In this document: positions 47,404 through 60,566 of the stretch, piece after piece
Layout: every line of letters begins with the position of its first letter
Position numbering within the stretch: the stretch's first letter is position 1
Origin: Histoplasma ohiense
Taxonomy: Eukaryota; Ascomycota; Eurotiomycetes; Onygenales; Ajellomycetaceae
Assembly: GCA_017607445.1 (NCBI GenBank)
Contig: JAEVHH010000005.1
Coordinates: 2,547,001-2,611,000 of the forward strand
Reading direction: 5' to 3'
DNA length: 64,000 nucleotides
The notes under the pieces: generated by a model
Databases searched by the model: none
The model's input: only the letters and a program-made list of their open reading frames with translations
What the model was told of the DNA's origin: nothing
Made by a program: the position numbers and the translations under genes

Positions 47404-47881
47404 GGGGAAAGTTTGAGGCGGAAGAATATCAGAAGCCGCTCCACAGTGGAGTGCGGAGTGGAAGAACATTAAGGGGTATGCATAAGAATTGTTAGAAGTT
47501 ACACAAGCGCGGAATGTGGGGCGGGGGAATCATTGAGGGCTACGCGGAAGAATCGTTAGAGACTACGCGAGCGCGGAGCACAGAGCGGGAGAATGTAAGG
47601 AGCTACACGGAAGAATCGTTAGAGACTACGCGAGCGCGGAACACAGAGTGGGGGAACGTAAGGAGCTACACAGAAGAATCATTAGAGACTACGCAAGCGC
47701 GGAGCACAGAGCAGAAGAACATTAAGAGCTACACGGAAGAATCGTTAGAAACTACGCGAGCGCGGAGCACAGAGCGGAAGAACATCGAGGGTTACGCGAG
47801 GTCACAACGGCCAGGAACGAGCGGGTGCAGGAGGGGAGTTGGTTGCGTAAGTTAATTACTAACGGGTGCTAACCCGTCACA
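47285..47881 (-). repeat. G1-6 5' LTR
   Basis: 597 bp, plus-strand TGTAATGGATG to CCCGTCACA. Differs from its partner by transitions such as ACGGGCG to ATGGATG. A translated open frame across 47514-47855 is only the 63-bp tandem array read as 21-residue repeats. Confidence 0.95.
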
Positions 47882-47906
47882 AATGATCAGTATTCAGTAA
47901 AATTAT
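47882..47906 (+). pseudogene. G1-3 third fragment (25 bp between G1-6 and G1-7)
   Basis: AATGA TCAGTATTCAG TAAA ATTAT. It matches G1-1 at 8215-8236 and carries both the G1-6 right duplication and the G1-7 left duplication. Confidence 0.9.
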
Positions 47907-48440
47907 TGTGACAGATTAGCATCTGTTAGTAATCAACTTACACAATCAACTCCCCTTCTGCACCCGCCTGTTTCTGATTGCTGTGATCTTGTGTAACTCT
48001 CAATGTTCTTCCACTCTGTGCTCTGCACTTGCATAGTTTCTAACAATTCTTCTGTGTAGCTCTTAATGTTCTTTCACTCTGTGCTTCATGCTTATGTAGT
48101 CTCTAATGATTCTTCTGCATAGCTTCTAACATTCTCTCACTCTGTGTTCTGTGCTTGTATAGTCTCTAATGATTCTTCTGTATAGCTCTCAATGATTCCT
48201 CTGCCCCACACTCTGTGCTTGTGTAGTCTCTAATGATTCTTACATATATCTTTTAATGTTCTTCTGCTCTGCACTTCACTGTGAAGTGGCTTCTGATATT
48301 CTTTCACTCTGAACTTTCCTCTATAAGAATTCTCTTTGTATGACTCTTTCTTCTGATTTCTTTTCTCTTTCTTTTCTTAATCAATTCATAATCTGTAATT
48401 AGAATAGTATCAAATTATTAATTGAAGTACATCTGTTATA
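47907..48440 (+). repeat. G1-7 5' LTR
   Basis: 534 bp, TGTGACAG to CTGTTATA (last C mutated). TATAA at 48322-48326. Arm AATCAATTCATAA at 48379-48391 pairs perfectly with TTATGAATTGATT at 48441-48453 just after the LTR. Confidence 0.9.
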
Positions 48441-48961
48441 TTATGAATTGATTCTTCTGTGTTTTAAATCTGAGTGTCTTGTTATTAGTTCTTATGTCTG
48501 AGTGTGTTGTTTAAGATCTGAGTGTCTTGTTACCAGTTCTTACATCTGAGTGTGTTGTTTACAAATCTGAGTGTCTAGTCATTACAAAAGATCTCTCATG
48601 AATCTGAGTGTCTCTATCATTAGTTATATAGACTGTCATGTCTAAGTGTTCAAAACACAATTAACTGTGTTCTATGAGGTCTGAGTGTCTACAAACTGTA
48701 ACACTGTGAATAGTGTTCATGAAGAAGCTTGATCAAGCTTAGCACTGCAACACTGCAAATAGTGTCTGTGAGAGAACTGAGTGTCTACAAGTATTTCTTT
48801 TCTTTTATTATTATTACATGTTCTTAGATATTGAAATGAACTACAAACAATTCTACAAACACCCATCACATTCAAACACAGCAGATGACAACTTAGATCT
48901 ATAAAGCATTCTTCAGCAACAGATACTACAGATGACTGAATTGCAATGATGACTTGCTGAA

Positions 48962-49849
48962 ATGAGTACTTTCATATTCACTGTTCCTTCTACACCCACA
49001 TCTTATGAAAAGTCCCCAAGAGAGAAGCTTTCAATTCTTGACAAATATGAGAAAGACCTAGTGCTCTATCTTGTGTGGAAGTCAAAAATGAACACCAAAT
49101 TGGACATCAACAGACAAGCAATAGACTCGCTATCCAATCAAATGTGGTATATTCATAGCAGATTGAATGACAACACATTAGCAAAATTTCAATTCTGAAT
49201 AAGTCATTGTCAGAATCATCAGTGTACATCAGAGCTAGTCTTTCAATAACTCAACTCTCTCTTCCTCAATTCTACACTTTAAGTCAAAATGTTAGACTGA
49301 CTTAATCAGACTCATCAGATGAACATTACATTGACAACTTATCTTTCTGAATTCAATCACAAGCTTCTAGAAGCAGATGAGCAAGACTGGAATGACACTG
49401 TCAAAATCAATATATTGTTCAAGAACTTGAACTTTCAGTTGTATAACTGAAGTATAGAGTGTCTGAAGCTCTCAACATACAGCAAATTCTGCACTGATCT
49501 TCATCTGTTGAACAATGATCTGTCTCAGTTTCACACACTTCAAAATTGCAGAGAATTTCATCAAACAAATGTGTACATCTCAAACCACTCTGCAGCACTC
49601 TTCATCTCTGAATCAGAATCAATGAACTGAGTTCCACATGTAAACACAAGTTGCTCAAGAGTTCTCAATGTCTCAGAGAAGAACATCATCAACTGAATTG
49701 TCAGAGAAGTCTGCATACACTGTGACAAGCCAGAGCACTTCACAAATCAATGTTTGAATGCAATCATCTCAAGTAAATCCCCCATGCATGTAAATGCTGT
49801 GTCATCTGTGGATAGACAAGAACAGAGAAAAGACAAGCTCTTGCTCTAA
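48962..49849 (+). pseudogene. G1-7 gag (decayed)
   Basis: 888 nt from ATG 48962 (MSTFIFTVPSTP) to TAA 49847-49849. CCHC knuckle CIHCDKPEHFTNQC lies at about 49710-49751. Few stops: a TGA at about 49196 from Trp and others near 49449 and 49629. The slippery heptamer is mutated to AGAGAAAA. Confidence 0.85.
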
Positions 49850-52800
49850 AATATGAATAAAAGCTCAAGAAGCAGAAAGCTAACTGAAGATTCAAGTAGA
49901 AGATGCAAGCAGACACAATCATAGTTTCTATCATTGTAAATAGTCTAGTCAATGTACAAGCAATGATAGACAGTGGTTTTCTTCATTATGCTCTTATAGA
50001 CACTCAGCTGATTGAGAAGCATAAGCTTCAGTGTATTCTCTTTCTCAAGCTGTATAAGCTCAGTGAATTTGATGGCCCCAGAGGATCCACCTCCTACAAC
50101 ATGGTAAGATTTAATATCAATATAGAAGAACACAAGAAAAAGAATGTATATGCATATAAAATACAAGATCTTGAGTACAATCTAATACTCAGTCTATCAT
50201 AGCTCACAGAATTTGAAACCTTGTTGAACACATACAACTGCTGTCTTATTTTCTCAGAAGGCAACTGTGTTTATAAGAAAGATGTTGATAGAACCACTGA
50301 TCTCATTCAGATATCAGTGAAAGTGTACAAACTACTAACCCATCAAATGCATGAGAAGAAGAACATCCAAGTGTTCACTGCTAGCATGACAGATATCAAA
50401 AAGACATTAGAGAAACTAGAACTCAAGAATCTCAAGAAATCACACAAAGAACTATCTGAATCATACAAAGATTTCACAAATGTGTTCAATGAAAAAGAAG
50501 CTGAAAAGCTTCCCTCTCACTGAGAACTCAGTATAAATCATACAATCAAGCTCATCAAGAAAGATGATAAGAATCTGCAACTGCTCTGAGATCCTCTCTA
50601 CAGCATGTTGTGTGACAAGCTCCTTGTTCTACAAAAAACACTCAATGAATTACTGAACAAAAACTTCATTTGTGTTAGCAACTCATCCATCACAGCATCT
50701 GTACTGTTTGCAAAGAAATCAGAAGAAAACTTACAATTCTGTGTTGACTACTGAGAACTCAACAAGATTACACAGAAGAACTGATACCCTCTTCCACTCA
50801 TCAATGAAATACTCAAATGAATAGAAAAAGTAAAATGATTTACAAAGCTTGACATCTCTGCAGCCTTCTATAAGATAAGGATTAATGAAGGTGACAAATG
50901 ACTAATCACTTTTCATACACATTACAGATTATACAAATGGACAGTGATCCTCTTTGAATTAGCAAATGCTCTGAGCATGTTTCAGAAATACATTAACTGA
51001 GCTCTATAAGATCTGCTCAACAAGATCACCTCAGTGTATATGAATGATATTCTGATCTTCACTGATGAACTGCTCACTGAGCATCATAAGTACATACAAC
51101 AAATGCTTGACTGTCTATATAAAGCTGAACTGCAAGTGGACATTGACAAATGCAACTTCAAGATCAAGTCTACAATCTATCTAGAATTCATCATCAAAGC
51201 TGAAAAAGATGTATACATGGATTCTAAGAAGATGGAAGCAATCCTCAACTGAGAGGCATCAGTCTCAGTAAAAGAGACTAGAAGCTTTCTAGAATTCATC
51301 AACTTCTATCAAAGATTCATCAAAAACTTCTCTGATATCATACAATCACTGATGGATCTGACTCAGAAAGACACTGTATTTCAATGGACTGACAAAGTGG
51401 ATGCAGCATTCAAAAAGCTGAAGTGTATATTCACAAGCACTTCAATACTGCAATCATTCAATTCAGATAAATATACAATTCTTGAAATGAACATCTCAGA
51501 TTATGTAGTAGATGAAACACTGATGCAATATGATAATAAAAATGTTCTACAACTCTGTGTCTTCATTTCAAAAAAGATGTCATTCACTGAATACAACTAT
51601 GAGATCTACAACAAGAAGCTTCTAGCAATCATACAATGTTTCAAAGAATAAGAATTCAAACTCATGAGTGTTGAGAGATTTGAGATTGTTACCAATCATA
51701 AGAATTTAGAGTACTTCACAACCACTCATAAGCTTACTGAGAGACATATGCATTGATCATTGTTCCTTAGCTGTTTTTTGTTCACAATTCATTATCAATC
51801 TGAAGTAGAGAACACTCTTGCAGATGCTCTGTTTCACTGAGAACAAGATATATCATCTGATGACTTGAATGACAGATGAAAACATCAAAAGCATTGATTA
51901 ATCAACTCTGCAATCATAGAAAGTTCTACACAATCAGATGAACTTCATATACATATCAATCAGTTTCAAGCTCAAGAACCCTCACTTGAAGAACAATGAA
52001 GACTAGCAACAGAGACAGATGAATTCTGACAACAAGTTGCTGAAGTCATACAAAGCAAAGCACCTCAATTCCCCACAGACATATATCCAAGAACAGATAT
52101 CTCAGCATATTCAATTGACAATGACAACTGCTTACACTTTCAAGATAGATGATGAATCTCTGATTCAGAATCTCTACAAACACAGATCATGTAAGAAATT
52201 CATGACTTGCTGATGACTGAACACTCAGAATATGAAATTATGTACAACATCATTGTCTGAGAATTCTACTGATCAGATATATCAAAAGATATACATCAGT
52301 TCATACACAACTGTGATCACTGTGACTCAGTGATGACATAATTGGATTGAATAGTTTGAATAGTTGTTTGATTCTGGGCTGGAATTCTGTTAATGCATGT
52401 GTCAAATTGTTTTTGTATATTAGAATATTCTTGATTTGAAAAATCCTGAAGTATTTCAGGTAGATGTCATAGTCACTGACTGTATACATCTATAATTGAA
52501 GAATAATAATAATAATCAGTGATGACATGATATGAACATCAAAAAGAGATGCTGAAGTCTCTATCTGTCTCCAACTGAACTTGATATGATATAGCTATCA
52601 ATTTTGCAGTTTTCTTATTCAAAAGCAGAGATTCTATAAACATTCTAGTCATTGTCAACTGACTCAGCAAGGATGTAATACTACAGCTCTGTGATAAGAT
52701 GAACACTGAAGTAGTTGCAGATGTCTTTGTCAGAAGTCTGTTCTATTGTATACACAGTCTGTCTTCATTCATTGTGTCAGATAGAGACAGTCAATTCATC

Positions 52801-53670
52801 AGCACACTCTGAGCTCATGTATGTCAATTATTAAGAATCAAATGAAAGTTATCAACAGCATATCACTCAGAGACTGATGAAGCTACTGAGAGAATAATAT
52901 AAATGATAAAGAACATCCTCTGTAAGTTCTGCAATTACACACAAGACAATTGAAGCAATCTACTGTCACACACTGAGATTGCAATTAACAGTTGAGATTT
53001 CACTACAACAGATGTAAGCTTATTCTTTCTTCTACATGAATACAACTTAGAGATTCTGAACTTCTCTGAGACTTTCCAAGAAACCATGTACATTCACAGT
53101 CTCATACAGACAGCAGAGAATATCATGAGCAAGCTGAAGAAAGTCTGTAAATAAACAGAAGCTTCAATAATCAGCACTCAGTAAGATTATGAAAATCAAG
53201 CAAATATCAGAAGAAGTTCTGCAATTCAATATTATGTAGAAGACAAAATCTGATTAGATCTCAAGAATATAAGAACAGACTGCCTCTCACATACATTAGA
53301 TTATCATCACATCAAATATATGATGAAGAAAATGCTAGACATACACAATTATCAACTCAACATCTTATCTGATATTCATGATGTCTTTCATACAAACCTG
53401 CTTCAATCTGCAGCTGAGAATCCATTCCCCTCTCAGAGAATCTCTGATTGACAGTCATCTGTCATTGTAGAAGAAGATAATGAACTCAAATGGAAAATCA
53501 AAGCAATTCTTGATAATAGAATCAATCATCATCACTGTAAATATCTCATCAAATGAGTAGAATATGATCATCTGATCTGAGAATCTGCATTCATCTTGAA
53601 GGACACTGTCATTCTCAATATCTACAAGTCCTCACTCATCTCAGTAGAGGGGGATAATGTGATGGATTAG
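49834..53670 (+). pseudogene. G1-7 pol (decayed)
   Basis: Protease (MIDSGFLHYALID, about 49963), reverse transcriptase with YMND box (about 51034-51060), RNase H, integrase and chromodomain in the same order as G1-6, ending at TAG 53668-53670 inside the LTR. The integrase zinc-finger/core junction is split by the insertion at 52340-52528. Many TGA stops; inactive. Confidence 0.9.
52327..52528. mobile_element. Short SINE-like or truncated LINE insertion in G1-7
   Basis: TCAGTGATGACAT (13 bp) occurs at 52327-52339 and again at 52516-52528, although other G1 copies have it once. The 176 bp between (52340-52515) is foreign to G1 and ends in an (AAT)n tail (AATAATAATAATAAT) directly before the second duplicate. 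Target duplication over 10 bp plus an A-rich simple tail indicates target-primed retrotransposition. No clear RNA polymerase III A/B boxes were seen. CC and GG words persist, so it was inserted late or escaped mutation. Confidence 0.7.
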
Positions 53671-54191
53671 TATTCATTAGTAATCAATTTATACAATCAA
53701 CTTCTCTTCTGCACTCATCTGTTTCTGATTGCTGTGATCTTATATAATTCTCAATGTTCTTCCACTTCATACTCTGCACTTATATAGTTTCTAACAATTC
53801 TTCTGTGTAGCTCTTAATGTTCTTCCACTCTGTGCTCCACATTTATATAGTCTCTAACAATTCTTTCACATAGCTTCTAATATTCTCTCATTCTGTGTTC
53901 CACACTTATATAGTCTCTAACAATTCTTCCATGTAGCTCTCAATGATTCTCTCATTTCATACTCCACACTTGTGTAGTCTCTAATGATTTTTATATATAT
54001 CTTTTAATATTCTTCTGCTTCACACTTCACTGTGAAGCAGCTTCTGATATTCTTTCACTCTGAACTTTTCTCTATAAGAATCTTCTTCATACAACTCTTT
54101 CTTCTGATTTCTTTTCTCTTTCTTTTCTTAATCAATTCATAATCTGTAATTAGAATAGTACCAAATCGTTAATCGAAGTACACTCATTACA
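53658..54191 (+). repeat. G1-7 3' LTR
   Basis: 534 bp, TGTGATGG to CTCATTACA, followed by the duplication ATTAT. Four 63-bp units, strongly AT-shifted. Confidence 0.9.
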
Positions 54192-54342
54192 ATTATAAAA
54201 ATCAAATAAACATCAGAAAAAGTTCTACAATCTGATATTATATAGAAAACAAAGTCTGATTGAATCTCAAAAATATAAGAACAGATTACTTCTCACATAT
54301 ACTAGATTATCATCACATCAAATATACAGTGAAGAAAGTGTT
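54192..54342 (+). pseudogene. G1-3 pol, integrase C-terminal region (fourth fragment)
   Basis: About 150 bp matching G1-1 at 8232-8390, ending at GTGTT (54338-54342), the target duplication of G1-8. Confidence 0.85.
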
Positions 54343-54939
54343 TGTAACGGGCGTACTTCGATTAACGATTTGATACTATTCTAATTACAGATTACGAATT
54401 GATTAAGAAAAGAAAGAGAAAAGAAATCAGAAGAAAAGGTCATACAAAGAGGGTTCTTATAGAGAAAAGTTCAGAGTGGAAGAATATCAGAAGCTGCTCC
54501 ACAGTGAAGTGTGAAGTGAAAGAACATTAAGAGATATATGTAAGAATCATTAGAAGCTATATGAGTGTGGAACATAGAATGGAGGAATCATTGAGAGCTA
54601 CACAGAAGAATTGTTAGAGACTATATAAGTGCAGAATACAGAGTGAAAGAATATAAGAAGCTATATGAAAGAATCATTAGAGACTACACAAGCACAGAAC
54701 ACAGAGCAGAAGAATATAAGAAGCTACACAGAAGAATTGTTAGAGACTACACAAGTGCAGAGCACAGAACAGAAGAATGTTAAGAGCTACACAGAAGAAT
54801 TGTTAGAAACTACACAAGCACAGAGCACAGAGCAGAAGAACATCAAGGATTACACAAGATGACAACAGTCAGAAACAAGCAGATGTAGAAGAGAAGTTGA
54901 TTGTGTAAGTTAATTACTAACAGATGCTAATCTGTCACA
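54343..54939 (-). repeat. G1-8 3' LTR
   Basis: 597 bp, plus-strand TGTAACGGGCG to CTGTCACA. Five 63-bp units; the open frame at 54665-54862 is only this array. Confidence 0.9.
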
Positions 54940-57900
54940 TTATCCCCCTCTATCAGAGTGAGTGAGGACTTATAGATGTTGAGAGTGGTGATGTTCTTCA
55001 AGACAGACACAGATTCCCAGATCAGATGATTGTATTCTACTCATTTGACAAGGTATTCACAGTGATGATGATTGATTCTATCATCAAGAATTGCTTCAAT
55101 TTTTCACTTGAGTTCATTGTCTTCTTCTACAATGGCAGATGACTGTCAATCAAAGATTCTCTGTGAGGGGAATGGATCCTCAGCTGTGGATTGGAGCAGG
55201 TTTGTATGAAAGATATTGTGAATGTCAGACAGAGTGTTGAGTTGATAATTGTGTGTGTCTAGCACTTTCTTCACTGTATACTTGATGTGATGATAATCTA
55301 GTGTATGCAAGAAGTGATCTGTTCTTATGTTCTTGAGATTCAGTCAGACTTTGTCTTCTATATAATATCAGATCACAGAACTTCTTCTGATGTTCATTTG
55401 ATTCTCATAATTTTGCTGAGTGCTGATCATTGAAGCTTCTGCTCATTCACAGACTTTCTTCAGCTTGCTCATAATATTCTCTGCTGTCTGTATGAAGCTG
55501 CAGATGTACACAGTTTCTCAGAGAGTCTCAGAGAAGTTCAGAATCTCTAAGTTGTATCTGTGTAGAAGAAAGAATAGACTTACATCTGTCATAGCAGAAT
55601 CTCAGCTATTAATCACAATCTCAGCATGTGACAGCAGATTGCTTCAGTTGTTTTGCATGTAATTGCAGAACTTACAGAGAATGTTCTTTATCATTTATAT
55701 CATTCTCTCAGTAGCTTCATCAGTCTCTGAGTGATACACTGTTGATAACTTTCATTCAATTTTTAATAATTGGCATACACAGACTCAGAGTGCACTGATG
55801 AATTGACTGTCTCTATCTGACACAATGAATGAAGGCAGGCTATATATACAATAGAATGAGCTTCTGACAAAGGCATCTGCAACTACTTCAGTATTCATCT
55901 TGTCACAGAGCTGTAGTATTACATCCTTGCTGAGTCAGTCAACAATGACTAGAATGTTTGTAGAACCTCCACTTTCAGATAAGAAAACTGCAAAATCAAT
56001 AGCTATATTGTATCAAGTTTGATTGAAGACAGATAAAAGCTTCAGCATCTCTTTTCAGTGTTCATATCATATCATCACTGAGCTGCAGTGATCACAGTTG
56101 TGTACAAACTGATGTATGTCTTTCAACATATCTGATCAGTAGAATTCTCAGATGATGATGTTGTACATGATTTCATATTCTGAGTGTTTGATCATCAGCA
56201 AGTCATGAATTTCTTGCATGATCTGTGTTTATAGAGGTTCTGAATTGAGAACTCATCATCTATCTTGAAAGTGTAAGCAGTTGTCATCATCAATTGAACA
56301 TGCTGAGATATCTGTTCTTGAGTATACATCTGCAGGGAATTGAGGTGCTTTGCTTTGTACAGCTTCAGTGACTTGTTGTCAGAATTCATCTGTCTCTGCT
56401 GCTAGTCTTCATTGTTCTTTGAGTGAGGGTTCTTGAGCTTGAGACTGGTTGATATGTATGTGGGGTTCATCTGATTGTGTAGGACTTTCTATGATTGCAG
56501 AGTTGATTAATCAATGCTTTCAGTGTTTCCATTTGTCATTCAAGTCATCAGATGATATATCTTGTTCTCAGCAGAACAGAGCATTCACAAGAGTGTTCTC
56601 TACTTCAGATCAATAACAAATTGTGAATGAAAAACAGCTAAGAAACAATGATCAATGCATATGTCTCTCAGTGAGCTTATGAGTGATTGTGAAGTATTCT
56701 AGATTCTTATGATTGATAACAATCTCAAATCTCTTGATACTTATGAGTTTGAATTCTCATTCTTCAAAGCATTGTATGATCACTAGAAGCTCCTTGTTGT
56801 AGATCTTGTAGTTGCATTCAGCAGATGACATCTTTTTTGAGATGAAGGCACAAGATTGTAGAACATTTTCATTGTTATATTGCATCAATGCCTCATCTAC
56901 TATATAATCTGAGATGTCTGTTTTGAGAATTGTATGCTTATCTGAATCAAATAATTGCAGCATTGGGGCACTTGTGAACATATACTTTAGCTTTTTGAAT
57001 GCTGTGTCTGCTTTGTCAGTTCATTGAAATACAGTGTCTTTTCAGATCAGATCTGTTAGTGATTATATGATATTGAAGAAGTTCTTGATAAATCTTCAGT
57101 AGAAGTTAACAAATTCTAGAAAGCTTCTAGTCTCTTTTACTAAGACTGATGTCTTTCAGTTGAGGATTGCTTCCACCTTCTTAGAATTCATATGTACATC
57201 TTTTTCAGCTTTGATGATGAATTCTAGATAGATTGTAGACTTGATCTCAAAGTCACATTTGTCAATATTCACTTGCAGTTCAGCTTTTCATAGACAGTCA
57301 AGAACTTGTTGTACATGCTTACAGTGCTCAGTGAGCAATCCATCAGTGAAGATCAAGATATCATTTATGTACATTGAGGTGATCTCATTGAGCAGATCTC
57401 ATAGAGCCCAGTTAATGTATTTCTGAAATGTACTCAGAGTGTTCACTAATTCAAAGAGGGTCACTGTCCATTCATATAATCTGTAACATGTATGAAAGAC
57501 AGTTAGCCATTCATCATCTTCATTAATTCTTATCTTGTAGAAGGCTGCAGAGATGTCAAGTTTCATAAATCATTTTGCTTTTTCTATCTGTTTGAGTGTT
57601 TTATTGATGAGTGAAAGAGGATATCAGTTCTTCTGTGTAATCTTATTGAGTTCTTGATAATCAATGCAGAATTGTAAGCCATCTTCTGATTTCTTTGCAA
57701 ACAGTACAGATGCTGCAGTGGATGAGTTGCTAACATAAATGAAGTCTTTGTCTAGTAATTCATTGAGTGTTTTTCATAGAATGAGAAGTTTGTTGTGTGA
57801 TATGCTGTAGAGAGAATCTCAGAGTGATTGCAGATTCTTATTATCTTTCTTGATGAGCTTGATTGTATGATCTATACTGAGTTCTTGATGAGAGGGAAGC

Positions 57901-58575
57901 TTTTCAGCTTCTTTCTCATTGAACACATCTGTGAAGTCTTCATACAATTCAGATAGTTTCTTGCATGATTTTTTGAGATCTTTAGATTCTAACTTTTCTA
58001 ACACTTTCTTGATATTCATCATACTAGCAGTGAACACTTGGACATTCTTCTTCTCATGTGCTTGGCAGATTAGTAGTTTGTACACTTTCACTGATATCTG
58101 AGTGAGATCAGTGGTTCTATTGACATTCTTCTCATAAACACAGTCACTTTCTGAGAAAATAAGACAGCAGTTGTGTGTGTTCAACAAGGTTTCAAATTCT
58201 GTGAGTTATGATAGACTGAGTATTAGATCATACTCAAGGTCTTGTATTTTGTATGCATATACATTCTTTTTCTTATATTCTTCTATGTTGATATTAAATC
58301 TTATCATATTGTAGGAGGCAGATCCTCTGAGGCTGTCAAATTCACTGAGCTTACACAGTTTGAAAAAGAGGATACACTGAAGCTTATGCTTCTCAATCAG
58401 CTGAGTGTCTATAAGAGTGTAGTGAAGGAAACCACTGTCTATCATTGCTTGTATATTGACTAAATTATTTACAATGATAGAGATCATGATTGCATCTGCT
58501 TGCATCTTCTGCTCAAATCTTCAGCTAGCTTTCTGCTTCTTGAGCTCTCATTCATATTTTAGAGTGAGAGCTTAT
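54927..58575 (-). pseudogene. G1-8 pol (decayed)
   Basis: Protease at about 58445 (MIDSGFLHYTL). Reverse-transcriptase box reads YIND (about 57374-57355), RNase H, integrase, chromodomain; ends at TAG 54927-54929 inside the LTR. Long readable stretches but many TGA stops; inactive. Confidence 0.9.
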
Positions 58576-59446
58576 CTTTTCTCTGTTCTTGTCTATTCAC
58601 AAGCAACACAGCATTCATGTGTGTGGGGGGTTTACTTGAAGTGATTGCATTCAGACATTGATTTGCAAAGTGCTCTGACTTGTCACAGTGTATGCAGACT
58701 TCTCTGACAATTCAGTTGACAGCATTCTTCTCTGAGACATTAGAAATCCTTGAGTGGCTTGTGTTCATATGTGAGACTCAGTTCATTGATTCTGATTTGA
58801 AGGCAGGGGGTGCTGCAGAGTGGTTTGAAATATACATATTTGTTCAGCAGAATTCTCTGTGATTTTGAAGTATATAGAACTGAGACAGATTGTTGTTCAA
58901 CAGATGAAGATCAGCACAGAATTTGCTGTATATTGAGAGCTTCAGATACTCTATATTTTGATTATGCAACTGAAAGTTCAAGTTCTTGAATAATATATTG
59001 ATCTTGATGACATCATTCCAGTCTTGCTCATCTGCTTCTAGAAGCTTGCAATTGAATTCAGAAAGATAAGTTGTCAATGCAACATTTATCTGATAAGTTT
59101 GATTTAGCCAGTTCAATGTCTTGACTTGAAGTGTAGAATTGAGAAAGAGAGAGTCAAGTTGTTGAAAGACTAGCTCTGATATATGCTGATGATTCTGACA
59201 ATGACTCATTCAGAGTTGAAATTTTGTTAATGTGTCATCATTCAATCTGCTATGGATATACCACATCTGATTGAATAGTGAGTCTATTGCTCATTCATTG
59301 ATGTTCAATTTGATGTTCACTTTCAACTTTCACATGAGGTAGAGTGCTAGATCTTTCTCATATTTGTTGAGAATTGAGAGCTTCTCTCTTGAGAGCTTTT
59401 CATGAGATGTGGGTATAGAAGAAATGGTGAACACAGAAGTGCTCAT
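58559..59446 (-). pseudogene. G1-8 gag (decayed)
   Basis: 888 nt from ATG 59446 to TAA 58559-58561. Readable capsid segments (SHCQNHQHISELVFQQLDSL at about 59209). Heptamer mutated to GAGAAAA. Confidence 0.85.
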
Positions 59447-59969
59447 CTCAGCAAATCATCATTGCAATTCAGTCATCTGTAGTGTCTGCTGCTGAAGAAT
59501 GCTTCATAGATCTAAGTTATCATCTGCTGTGTTCAGATGCAGCAGATGTTCATAGAATTGCTTATAATTCATTTCAATATCTAAGAATATATAATAATAA
59601 AAAAAAAGAAAAGAAATACTTGTAGACACTCAGTTCTCTCACAGATACTATTCACAGTGTTGCAGTGCTAAGCTTGATCAAGCTTCTTTGTAAATGCTAT
59701 TCACAGTGTTACAGTTTGTAGACACTCAGATCTCATAGAACACAGTCAATTGTGTTTCAGATGCTTAGACATAACAGTCTATATAACTAACAATAGAAGC
59801 ACTCAGATTCATGAGAGATCTCTTGTAACAACTAGACACTCAGATCTGTAAACAACACACTCAGATGTAAGAACTGGTAATGAGACACTCAGATCTTAAA
59901 CAACACACTCAGATATAAGAACTAATAACAAGACACTCAGATCTAAAATGCAGAAGAATCAATTTGTAA

Positions 59970-60566
59970 TGTAACAGATGTACTTTGATTAATGATTTGA
60001 TACTATTCTAATTACAGATTACAAATTGATTAAGAAAAGAAAGAGAAAAGAAATCAGAAGAAAAGATCATACAAAGAGGATTCTTATAGAGAAAAGTTCA
60101 GAGTGAAAGAATATCAGAAGCCACTTCACAGTGGAGTGTGAAGCAGAAGAACATTAAGAGATACACATAAGAATCATTAAAAGCTACATAAATATGGAAT
60201 ATGAGACAGAGGAATTATTGAGAGCTACACAGAAGAATCATTAGAGACTACACAAGTGTGAAACACAGAGTGAGAGAATATAAGAAGCTACATGAAAGAA
60301 TCATTAGAGACTATATGAGTATGGAACACAGAGTGGGAGAATGTAAGAAGCTACACAGAAGAATTGTTAGAGACTATATAAGTACAGAGCACAGAACAGA
60401 AGAATGTTAAGAGCTATGCAGAAGAATCATTAGAAACTACACAAGTGCAGAGCACAGAGCAGAAGAACATCAAGGGTTATACAAGGTGACAACAGTCAGA
60501 AACAAGCAGATGCAGAAGGGGAGTTGATTGCGTAAGTTAATTACTAACAGATGCTAACCCATCACA
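59970..60566 (-). repeat. G1-8 5' LTR
   Basis: 597 bp, plus-strand TGTAACAGATG to CCATCACA. Primer arm AATCAATTTGTAA (59957-59969) is perfectly complementary to the LTR arm TTACAAATTGATT about 50 bp away, although both differ from G1-6 at the former CpG. Confidence 0.9.

Larger units (their letters stand above)
41689..47881 (-). mobile_element. G1-6: youngest, best-preserved gypsy chromodomain element
   Basis: 6193 bp, minus strand, with two 597-bp LTRs (41689-42285 and 47285-47881) and target duplication AATGA (41684-41688, 47882-47886). CpG, CC and GG are frequent, in sharp contrast to all other G1 copies, so this is the most recent insertion. All catalytic motifs examined are present, but TGA stops in gag and pol show that decay has begun. 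Confidence 0.97.
47907..54191 (+). mobile_element. G1-7: gypsy element inserted in G1-3
   Basis: Plus-strand copy with 534-bp LTRs (47907-48440 and 53658-54191) and target duplication ATTAT (47902-47906 and 54192-54196). Contains a small SINE-like insertion at 52340. Decayed, but less than G1-3. Confidence 0.95.
54343..60566 (-). mobile_element. G1-8: gypsy element inserted in G1-3
   Basis: Minus-strand copy with 597-bp LTRs (54343-54939 and 59970-60566) and target duplication GTGTT (54338-54342 and 60567-60571). The long LTR form groups it with G1-6. Intermediate decay: more CC/GG than G1-2 to G1-5. Confidence 0.95.

Noticed and set aside
47514..47855. 113-codon open frame with 21-residue repeats (YTEESLETTRARN-like)
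   Set aside because: It lies entirely in the LTR tandem array. The 63-bp period is divisible by three, which keeps the frame open by chance; other copies have it broken.
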